The notes under the pieces: generated by a model
The model's input: only the letters and a program-made list of their open reading frames with translations
What the model was told of the DNA's origin: nothing
Database searches by the model: none
Shown here: in pieces, positions 1 through 4,385 of the stretch
Numbering within the stretch: the first letter of the stretch is position 1
How the letters are laid out: each line of letters starts with the position of its first letter
Made by a program: the position numbers and the translations under genes
From: Lachnospira sp.
GTDB lineage: Bacteria > Bacillota > Clostridia > Lachnospirales > Lachnospiraceae
Assembly (NCBI GenBank): GCA_017626275.1
Contig: JAGAJD010000275.1
Coordinates: forward strand, 1 to 5,749
DNA length: 5,749 nt
Reading direction: 5' to 3'

Positions 1-99
1 CATCTGCGTAAATATTTTAGCCTTACATTTATGCTCTTTACAGATTTTCTTATACTGGCTTACCATACGGTCATGCCCTCCGACAATTACTATACTCAT
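1..99 (-). CDS. DUF2325 family protein, N-terminal 33 codons (cut by window edge)
   Basis: An open frame starts at ATG 99..97 and runs off the left edge. The 33 visible residues begin MSIVIVGGHDRMVSQYKKI and continue with Cys-Lys-Ala-Lys-Ile-Phe-Thr-Gln-Met. This is the typical N terminus of the small DUF2325 proteins of Firmicutes: a beta strand, a GGHDRM turn and an amphipathic helix. The function of the family is not established. A purine-rich ribosome binding site (AGGAAAGG, 119..112) precedes the start at 12 nt, slightly long. Another ATG at 110 would encode only four residues before a TGA overlapping the chosen start, so it is rejected. The gene starts 22 nt after the flavodoxin stop with no terminator between, so it is the third gene of the operon driven from 1295. 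Its appearance behind a metal-box promoter suggests a role in metal-limited growth, but that is inference. Confidence 0.72.
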   Translation of the reverse strand, partial: MSIVIVGGHDRMVSQYKKICKEHKCKAKIFTQM

Positions 100-121
100 A
101 ATAAGTCCATACCTTTCCTAA

Positions 122-550
122 TTATTCTGCGAGTCTTCTGCCAAGCTGTCTGCAAGCCTCAAGTACTGTTTCATCAGGCATTTCCTGACAGATAATTCCC
201 TCGTTTCCTGCAATCTCTGCCCCTGAAGCAGTCATTCTGTCAACCCAGTCTCTCATCCACTGTCCGTCACCCCAGCCGTAAGAGCCGAAAAGTCCTATTT
301 TCTTTCCTGATACATTTTTTTCAAGTTCTGTTACAAAAGGCTCCATTTCCGACTCTTCCAAAACCTCTGCCCCCATAGCCGGACAGCCTAATGCAAATGC
401 AGTATCATCGTTTAAATCCTGTGCCGTGATTTCAGATACAGAAACACATTCCGCTTTTGCACCTGACGCTTCTATCCCCTCTGCTACCGCCTTTGCCATA
501 GCCTCGGTATTGCCTGTCTGTGACCAGTAAATTACTTTTAAATTCTCCAT
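122..550 (-). CDS. Short-chain flavodoxin
   Basis: This encodes a 142-residue FMN-binding electron carrier of the short-chain clostridial type, cytoplasmic, which can take over low-potential electron transfer from ferredoxin when iron is short. The FMN phosphate loop SQTGNT is at residues 10-15 directly after the first beta strand. The first isoalloxazine loop is CPAMGAE (56-62), with a Met in the place where Clostridium flavodoxins carry one. The second loop is YGWGDGQW (91-98), with aromatic residues expected to stack on the flavin. Length and motif spacing match a complete single-domain flavodoxin. The start at 550 has a GGAGG site (560..556) five bases upstream, overlapping the TAG stop of the DUF3793 gene, so the two genes are tightly coupled. 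The promoter with two metal-box-like palindromes upstream of the operon supports expression under iron limitation. That is inferred from family knowledge and the boxes. Confidence 0.95.
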   Translation of the reverse strand: MENLKVIYWSQTGNTEAMAKAVAEGIEASGAKAECVSVSEITAQDLNDDTAFALGCPAMGAEVLEESEMEPFVTELEKNVSGKKIGLFGSYGWGDGQWMRDWVDRMTASGAEIAGNEGIICQEMPDETVLEACRQLGRRLAE

Positions 551-559
551 TTCTGCCTC

Positions 560-1177
560 CTAAACTACTGCTTCACGCAGTTCTTCATAATTAAATATCT
601 CAATTATTTCTTTAATACCTGTGCCTTCTGAAATGAGCATTATCATAAATTCTCTTGCATATTCAAATTTCTGAAAAATCTGTACCTTTTGCTGCATATT
701 TGCATATACTTTCCAATAACCTGAGTACAGAAAATTTTTTCCCTGATTCTTTATAAAGCCTTTCACATCTTCTAACGGATACCCCAAAAACACTCCCATT
801 TCATGCGGAAATGCTTCTCCGTTCCCGATATTGTCACAATAGCGCTTTGCGAACCTTTCTAAAAGTGCATTAATTGAAAAATCCGTATAGCCCAATGCAC
901 CCAAAAATCTTCTGACATCTTTCCTTAAAAAATGTGATTCCATTTGTCTTTCATTGTAGAGCAGCATAATTATTTTTTTATCTGTTTCTCTTAAGATATA
1001 ATACGAAATGCCCGAATCTTCCAATATATCAGTCACATTTTTATAGAGCTTCCTGCATATACTAAGCATATTGGAAATCTTAAGCCCTGCCAGCAGCGGC
1101 GCACATTGTAACGCTAACTGTAAATCGACTGTTTCAGACCCGATTTTCTGAACAAACTGCAATGTTTCACAACTCAT
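560..1177 (-). CDS. DUF3793 family protein
   Basis: This 205-residue cytoplasmic protein is recognised as DUF3793 by its C-terminal half. A conserved block around residues 124-155 contains FPHEMGVFLGYPLEDVKGFI followed by KNQGKNFLYSGYWKVY. The N-terminal part (about residues 24-60) has the usual CAPLLAGLKISNM segment. No signal peptide, membrane segment or known catalytic motif is visible, and the family's biochemical role is unknown. It is the first gene of an operon with flavodoxin (9 nt downstream) and DUF2325. The same neighbourhood is common in clostridia, so the protein probably works with flavodoxin-based metabolism or metal stress. The start at 1177 has AAGGAAGGAG upstream (1200..1191) at 13 nt. 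An ATG at 1190, right at the Shine-Dalgarno, encodes only two residues before a stop and is not used. The promoter and two operator-like palindromes lie 65-118 bp upstream. Confidence 0.88.
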   Translation of the reverse strand: MSCETLQFVQKIGSETVDLQLALQCAPLLAGLKISNMLSICRKLYKNVTDILEDSGISYYILRETDKKIIMLLYNERQMESHFLRKDVRRFLGALGYTDFSINALLERFAKRYCDNIGNGEAFPHEMGVFLGYPLEDVKGFIKNQGKNFLYSGYWKVYANMQQKVQIFQKFEYAREFMIMLISEGTGIKEIIEIFNYEELREAVV

Positions 1178-1241
1178 AATTTCAGCCCATCTCCTTCCTT
1201 TAGGTACTTTTATTCTTCAGGCTATCTTTTGTCGTCTTTAA

Positions 1242-1279
1242 GTTAGTCGTATCTAACCACAGGGTTAGTATAAACTAAC
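1242..1279 (-). promoter_or_regulatory. Two tandem GTTAG-N6-CTAAC palindromes, probable DtxR-type metal repressor operators
   Basis: Box 2 (1264-1279) is a perfect 6-bp inverted repeat, GTTAGT and ACTAAC, separated by 4 bp, and it covers the whole -10 element. Box 1 (1242-1257) is GTTAGT, 4 bp, TCTAAC, with one mismatch between half-sites, and lies just after the predicted transcription start. The centres are 22 bp apart, two helical turns, so two dimers would bind the same DNA face. The TTAG/CTAA half-sites resemble operators of DtxR/IdeR/MntR-family repressors, and a flavodoxin downstream favours an iron-responsive one. The palindromes are seen; the identity of the regulator is inference. 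Confidence 0.72.
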
Positions 1280-1295
1280 TTCGGCAGACTGTCAA
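1267..1295 (-). promoter_or_regulatory. Sigma-A promoter of the DUF3793-flavodoxin-DUF2325 operon
   Basis: On the minus strand a perfect -35 TTGACA (1295..1290) is followed by a 17-bp spacer and a -10 TATACT (1272..1267). Transcription should begin near 1260, leaving a leader of about 83 nt before the DUF3793 start. Because the core elements are so close to consensus, the promoter should be strong when not repressed, which fits the presence of two operator-like palindromes over and after the -10. Confidence 0.88.
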
Positions 1296-1336
1296 GTATT
1301 TATTTATAATTAATAATTTAAAAAGGGAAACATAAT

Positions 1337-1374
1337 AAAAAAATTGCAGAAATTATTTTCAATAAAATCTGCAA
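1337..1374 (-). terminator. Intrinsic terminator after the PBECR4-like gene
   Basis: Read on the minus strand, TTGCAGA (1374..1368) pairs with TCTGCAA (1350..1344). Four further A-U pairs form inside the stem after a U-U internal loop, closing on a GAAA-containing loop, and seven U residues follow (1343..1337). The hairpin begins 16 nt after the stop codon at 1390 and separates this locus from the downstream iron-type operon. Confidence 0.88.
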
Positions 1375-1389
1375 CGTTCATATAAGAAA

Positions 1390-2010
1390 CTATATTTTTA
1401 CCGAAATTTCTCCTAAAATAGACGGATATACGCTCAACACTTCTCCTTTATCTTTCATATATACAATCTCATCATATATACTATTTCCATTTTTTCTTCC
1501 TAATATAGCAATAATTGTTTTTTCCGTTTGTGTATTTTTAGATGTCCCTGCTTTTCTTAAACTTCTTGCTTTATTTATGTTACTTACAAATCCAACACAG
1601 CTATTAATTTCATCATTTCTAATTGCAACCGGGAAAACATATGTATGTGTTATCAAGCCATTTATTAATAATGTTTTTTTAGCATCTTTATATAATAGCT
1701 CATGTATACTTGCTATTCTATTAGATTTTCCTCTCAAAGTAGACCAATCATATGATTGATTTGTTAAAATATTTCCTGTACTAATCAAATCCTTACAACA
1801 CTTCGCATAAAAATCACTTTCGTTCAAGTCACTCTCAATTCCTGTTAAATGTTTAAAATCATCTTGAAAAAATCTTACTTCTGTATGGAAGCCATCTTCA
1901 CAAATAATTTTAAAACATTTATTATTCAAATACTTATCATAGTTCTTAGCACCTTGTACAATCTTTTCCCTTAATCTTGTTTTATTTCCTTCTGTAAGTT
2001 GATAACTCAT
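1390..2010 (-). CDS. PBECR4-like protein, putative BECR-fold RNase (candidate toxin)
   Basis: The 206-residue soluble protein starts MSYQLTEGNKTRLREKI. The region about residues 15-60 has an amphipathic helix, two beta strands (CFKIICED, HTEVRFF) and the FKHLTGI motif. This pattern fits the PBECR4 family (phage Barnase-EndoU-ColicinE5/D-RelE-like nuclease 4), whose members are predicted metal-independent RNases from phages and mobile elements. Candidate catalytic residues are the His of HLTG and the Ser/Arg/Lys-rich segment SNINKARSLRKAGTSKN (about 145-161), but I cannot assign them firmly. ATG 2010 is chosen because AGAGG (2020..2016) lies five bases upstream. The frame is open back to a TTG at 2223, but that part has no ribosome binding site and is made of out-of-frame repeat RNA. 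The gene is monocistronic, directly preceded by tandem repeats and a terminator hairpin. Family assignment is from memory of motifs; toxin function is inference. Confidence 0.66.
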   Translation of the reverse strand: MSYQLTEGNKTRLREKIVQGAKNYDKYLNNKCFKIICEDGFHTEVRFFQDDFKHLTGIESDLNESDFYAKCCKDLISTGNILTNQSYDWSTLRGKSNRIASIHELLYKDAKKTLLINGLITHTYVFPVAIRNDEINSCVGFVSNINKARSLRKAGTSKNTQTEKTIIAILGRKNGNSIYDEIVYMKDKGEVLSVYPSILGEISVKI

Positions 2011-2032
2011 TTTATCCTCTTTCTTATATAAC

Positions 2033-2061
2033 AAAAGCAGGAGATTAAATCCCCTGCTTTT
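2033..2061 (-). terminator. Terminator-like attenuator between the repeats and the PBECR4-like gene
   Basis: The RNA forms a 12-bp stem: AAAAGCAGGGGA (2061..2050) pairs with UCUCCUGCUUUU (2044..2033), with one G-U pair and loop UUUAA. The 3' arm ends in four U, then GUUAUAU, giving a broken U-tract that should terminate only partially. It ends 12 nt before the Shine-Dalgarno of the downstream gene, so most transcripts would be short repeat RNA and a minority would continue into the gene. No promoter is visible between this hairpin and the gene. Confidence 0.8.
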
Positions 2062-2070
2062 TGCAAGTTT

Positions 2071-2146
2071 TCTGCTGGTTATCAGCCATGTATATCCTAT
2101 AGACATACAATAACGGACTTGGACTTTTACCGACTTCCAATTGTCT
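2071..2146 (-). repeat. Tandem repeat copy 2 (nearer the gene)
   Basis: This 76-nt core is identical to the copy at 2154-2229 except at positions 2081, 2091 and 2107; the period is 83 bp. On the RNA strand it runs from AGACAAUUGG at the 5' end to CCAGCAGA at the 3' end. Its central hairpin pairs 2109..2102 with 2096..2089 (eight pairs, one G-U, loop UAUAG), and U2107 pairs with A2091. A second stem pairs GCUG (2086..2083) with CAGC (2077..2074). Confidence 0.95.
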
Positions 2147-2153
2147 ACAACTT

Positions 2154-2229
2154 TCTGCTGGTTGTCAGCCATGCATATCCTATAGACATGCAATAACGGA
2201 CTTGGACTTTTACCGACTTCCAATTGTCT
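2154..2229 (-). repeat. Tandem repeat copy 1 (promoter-proximal)
   Basis: This is the first transcribed copy, 73 of 76 positions identical to copy 2. The substitutions relative to copy 2 are C at RNA position 2190 (U in copy 2), G at 2174 (A in copy 2) and C at 2164 (U in copy 2). The first two are the partners of one base pair in the central hairpin, so the pair is kept as C-G. The third is in the loop of the 3' GCUG/CAGC hairpin. Three AAGUC words occur within its 5' half, as in copy 2. Confidence 0.95.
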
Positions 2230-2275
2230 TTAACTTATGATGCTTGCAACATCTGGATATTACTATCCTTGTGTA

Positions 2276-2307
2276 ATTATAGTATGACAGACTCTTGAAA
2301 AAGTCAA
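2276..2307 (-). promoter_or_regulatory. Promoter of the repeat RNA and PBECR4-like gene
   Basis: On the minus strand, TTGACT (2307..2302) is followed after 17 bp by TACTAT (2284..2279). An overlapping consensus TATAAT (2281..2276) sits at a 20-bp spacing. Transcription would start near 2270, immediately before the 5'-terminal GGAUA/UAUCC hairpin. The repeats therefore lie inside the transcript and not upstream of the promoter, so they are not tandem operators for it. Confidence 0.75.
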
Positions 2308-2352
2308 CACATTCTCAAAAAATTTATCACACTAATTATTATTAATTTACAT

Positions 2353-3108
2353 TTATACGCTCAGCTTCTTATCAATCAGCCATGCCGAAGCAATGTATAA
2401 TGCCACATCTACAACCAGATAATATATTATGTCTATTGCATTTGCCACTGCATTTGATATATTGGCAGCTATCATTCCGTCATAAATGCCGCTTTCAACT
2501 CTTGCTACTGCCCAAAAAATGAATATATACATCACTACTGAAAGAAAAGAAGTCAGTTTGCCTCTTGTAAGTACAGTGTTCATCAGGGTTTCAGCAAAAA
2601 TACCGAGTATAACAATAAACACCCACAATATAAACATAGAAGATAATACCTTGAACACGAGCCAGAAATCAATCTGCATGTCAAATGATACCTCAAAAAT
2701 TTCTTTTAAAAATTCCAGCATTTGCTTAATATTGCTGTATTTCATCAGATAAATCATTCCGCATAAGCCAAGCGTCACTATATAGATTGCCATTGTGAAA
2801 AATATCTGTAAAACTGCTGCTATCATTTTAGCTCCAAGTATCTTATAAGAGGACTGCGGAACTAAAAACAACATATAGCTCTGTTTTGTTTTTAAATCTT
2901 TACCGTAAACAACCAGGCTTTCCATTGACACATAAAATGCTGCCACCATCATAACAAAAAACATCAACCCCAGTGCAACAGCCGCATTCTGTTCTTTATC
3001 CATTATATTCATAACTGCAAAATAGCCGACAAGTACTCCGAGTATTATTGCAATTACCATTTTTGAAAACATTTGCTTGCGAAATTCATATTTCATTAAT
3101 TTTAACAT
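2353..3108 (-). CDS. ABC-2 type transporter permease, YtrA-operon type
   Basis: This encodes a 251-residue integral membrane protein starting MLKLMKYEFRKQMFSKM, a short basic cytoplasmic N terminus typical of ABC-2 permeases partnered with YtrB-like ATPases. Six hydrophobic segments are visible, at about residues 17-36, 43-67, 93-121, 145-172, 182-203 and 222-245. There is a cytoplasmic loop YGKDLKTKQSYMLFLVPQSSYKILGAK between the second and third. This loop (lock-in of the ATPase) is characteristic of the family. I chose ATG 3108 and not 3123, because GGAGG (3121..3117) is eight bases before 3108 and overlaps the earlier ATG, which itself has no Shine-Dalgarno. The gene begins 35 nt after the ATPase stop and ends the operon. 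The exported or detoxified substrate cannot be read from sequence. No convincing terminator follows the stop, so read-through toward 2307 is possible. Confidence 0.88.
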   Translation of the reverse strand: MLKLMKYEFRKQMFSKMVIAIILGVLVGYFAVMNIMDKEQNAAVALGLMFFVMMVAAFYVSMESLVVYGKDLKTKQSYMLFLVPQSSYKILGAKMIAAVLQIFFTMAIYIVTLGLCGMIYLMKYSNIKQMLEFLKEIFEVSFDMQIDFWLVFKVLSSMFILWVFIVILGIFAETLMNTVLTRGKLTSFLSVVMYIFIFWAVARVESGIYDGMIAANISNAVANAIDIIYYLVVDVALYIASAWLIDKKLSV

Positions 3109-3143
3109 TTTACTTTCCTCCATTTCTTCGTTTTAACCAATAA

Positions 3144-3830
3144 TCAGCCGTATATTTCTTTATAAAGTTCCACTATTGATTTGCCGCGCTGCTCACGAAT
3201 CTGCTCTGCGTCACCGTATATAACGCTTTTTCCGTCCTTAATAAAAACAACGCTGTCAATCACTGCCTCAAGCTCATCTACTAAATGCGTCGATATAACT
3301 ATGGTGCTGTCGTCGCTCGCCGCATTGAGAATCGTTGTAATAATCTTTTCCCTTGCAATAATATCGATTCCGTTGAGCGGCTCATCTAACAGATAAAGCT
3401 TTGCATTTCTTGCCATTGTAGCCGCAATCTTTAATTTTGCTGACATACCTGAGGAAAGCTTATTAACCTTATCTTTCATATTTAATTCCATTTCTCCGAT
3501 AAGTTTGACATATTTATCTTCGTCAAAATCTTCAAAAAAATCTTTGTAGTATTTTCCAACGCTCTCTACCGTCATAAATGAATAGAAAAACGGTTCTGTT
3601 GACATATAGGCAATATCTTTCTTTGACTGAACGCCTATCGGCATTCCCTCATACTCAATAGTTCCATGCGTAGGCTTTACAAGACCTGAAATCATCTTCA
3701 TAAATGTAGTCTTGCCGCTTCCGTTAGGACCAAGCAGCGCATAAATCCTGCCTTTTTCTAAGGTGAGGCTTATGTCCTCAACCGCCGTCTTATTAAGATA
3801 AACCTTTTTCAAATTAGAACACTCTAACAT
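3144..3830 (-). CDS. ABC transporter ATP-binding protein, YtrB-like
   Basis: This 228-residue cytoplasmic ATPase energises the permease encoded just downstream. Walker A is GPNGSGKTT at residues 34-42. The ABC signature is LSSGM at 125-129 (a degenerate form of LSGGQ). Walker B is LYLLDEP at 145-151, followed by a GID D-loop and the switch His at 182 in STH. The usual Q-loop glutamine is not present: the corresponding segment reads YMSTEPFFYSFMTV (75-88), a variant I have seen in YtrB-like ATPases. Length is normal for a stand-alone nucleotide-binding domain. The start at 3830 has a strong AAGGAGG (3845..3839) eight bases upstream. The gene lies 38 nt after the GntR repressor and 35 nt before the permease, so the three form one operon. 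Such modules respond to cell-envelope stress in Bacillus; the inducer here is unknown. Confidence 0.93.
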   Translation of the reverse strand: MLECSNLKKVYLNKTAVEDISLTLEKGRIYALLGPNGSGKTTFMKMISGLVKPTHGTIEYEGMPIGVQSKKDIAYMSTEPFFYSFMTVESVGKYYKDFFEDFDEDKYVKLIGEMELNMKDKVNKLSSGMSAKLKIAATMARNAKLYLLDEPLNGIDIIAREKIITTILNAASDDSTIVISTHLVDELEAVIDSVVFIKDGKSVIYGDAEQIREQRGKSIVELYKEIYG

Positions 3831-3868
3831 ATAATTCTCCTCCTTATGCTTTCCACATTATCAAGCTT

Positions 3869-4231
3869 TTAACTTTCTTTATCGTATTCCACCGATACAA
3901 CCGATAATAAATCTTCTTTTGAAAAGCCTAAATCTTTCATTTCTTTTATAAAGCTATTTACCAAATCTTCCGCCATATCTTCTTTCATCGCCTTAAACAC
4001 CTCTGAATCCTCCGTCACAAAAGTTCCCAAACCCCTTTTTGTGTAGCATATATTCTGCATTTCCATCTCCTTATAAATTCTCCCCGCCGTATTGGGATTA
4101 ATATGATACTGTACCGCCAGTTCCCTTGTAGACGGAAGCTTCGCCCCCATCGGCAGCTTTCCCTGTATAATATCCTTCTTTATCATATTAATCACCTGAA
4201 CATAAATAGGTATGTTATTATCAAATTCCAT
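3869..4231 (-). CDS. GntR-family repressor, YtrA subfamily
   Basis: This 120-residue DNA-binding protein has an N-terminal winged helix-turn-helix (about residues 8-73). PIYVQVINMIKKDI is the first helix, LPSTRELA (32-39) the second, NPNTAGRIYKEME (45-57) the recognition helix, and GLGTFV (67-72) the wing. The C-terminal tail is only about 45 residues and lacks the large ligand-binding domain of FadR or HutC types, which defines the YtrA subfamily. YtrA proteins dimerise through this tail and repress their own operon with an ABC transporter. That is exactly the context here, with ATPase and permease directly downstream. The start at 4231 is preceded by AGGTGAG, an imperfect Shine-Dalgarno, which may keep repressor levels low compared with the ATPase. 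A 24-bp near-palindrome over the promoter is the likely binding site. Confidence 0.93.
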   Translation of the reverse strand: MEFDNNIPIYVQVINMIKKDIIQGKLPMGAKLPSTRELAVQYHINPNTAGRIYKEMEMQNICYTKRGLGTFVTEDSEVFKAMKEDMAEDLVNSFIKEMKDLGFSKEDLLSVVSVEYDKES

Positions 4232-4257
4232 TTTCTCACCTGCCTTTATTGTGTATC

Positions 4258-4281
4258 AGTGAACTAGCTATATAGTACACT
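4258..4281 (-). promoter_or_regulatory. YtrA-type operator, 24-bp near-palindrome
   Basis: The outer half-sites AGTG-x-ACTA and TAGT-x-CACT are perfect inverted complements around a centre at 4269/4270. Overall 10 of 12 position pairs match. It covers the -10 element and the predicted start site of the repressor operon. Position, length and the adjacent YtrA-type gene support autoregulation; binding itself is inference. Confidence 0.75.
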
Positions 4282-4300
4282 ATTATTATATCGCTGTCAA
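4272..4300 (-). promoter_or_regulatory. Promoter of the GntR-ABC operon
   Basis: A perfect -35 TTGACA (4300..4295) is followed by a 17-bp spacer and -10 TACTAT (4277..4272), giving a start of transcription near 4265 and a leader of about 34 nt. The -10 hexamer lies entirely within the palindromic operator at 4258-4281, so repressor binding would block polymerase directly. Confidence 0.82.
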
Positions 4301-4329
4301 TCACTTTTGTTACAAAAATTTATATTTAT

Positions 4330-4368
4330 AAAAAATGCAGTGAACCTGCCGTTAAATAAGTCCACTGC
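4330..4368 (-). terminator. Intrinsic terminator of the antiporter gene
   Basis: On the minus strand GCAGTGGAC (4368..4360) pairs with GTTCACTGC (4345..4337) through nine pairs, one of them G-U. The loop is 14 nt, and ATTTTTTAT follows. It starts 17 nt after the antiporter stop codon and isolates it from the GntR promoter. Confidence 0.87.
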
Positions 4369-4385
4369 CAAATATTTCAATACCT

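Larger units (their letters stand above)
2011..2272 (-). ncRNA. Structured leader RNA with two 83-nt repeats, candidate RNA antitoxin or regulator
   Basis: This is the roughly 260-nt stretch between the predicted start of transcription (about 2270) and the PBECR4-like start codon. In order, the RNA holds a 5-bp hairpin with a GUAA loop (2268..2255), a 5-bp hairpin (2253..2239), repeat copy 1 (2229..2154 plus a 7-nt linker), repeat copy 2 (2146..2071), a 12-bp terminator-like hairpin (2061..2033) and the Shine-Dalgarno. Each repeat can fold into three small stems: UUGGA with UCCAA near its 5' end, an 8-bp hairpin in the middle and GCUG with CAGC near its 3' end. No coding potential with an RBS exists. 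The order promoter, repeats, terminator, nuclease-like gene is that of type III toxin-antitoxin loci. Alternatives are a tandem riboswitch-like attenuator or an autoregulatory binding site. Confidence 0.62.

Noticed and set aside
2071..2229. The two 83-bp repeats as a short CRISPR array.
   Set aside because: The copies are directly abutting (7-nt linker), there are no unique spacers of 30 nt or more, and no cas gene is present.
2071..2229. The repeats as tandem protein-binding DNA operators of the promoter.
   Set aside because: They lie entirely downstream of the promoter and inside the transcript, and the substitutions preserve RNA pairing.
1308..2347. A 10-bp inverted match (AATTAATAAT at 1308-1317 and its complement at 2338-2347) flanking the repeat-RNA/nuclease locus, which could be terminal repeats of a mobile cassette.
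   Set aside because: It is pure A/T in A/T-rich intergenic DNA, with no target duplication and no transposase, so chance is the simpler explanation.
3109..3123. An upstream ATG at 3123 giving five extra residues (MEESK) to the permease.
   Set aside because: This ATG overlaps the GGAGG that is ideally placed for ATG 3108 and has no ribosome binding site of its own.
3144..3830. The missing Q-loop glutamine and LSSGM signature as evidence that the ATPase is dead.
   Set aside because: Walker A, Walker B with the catalytic Glu, and the switch His are intact, and such variants occur in YtrB-like ATPases.
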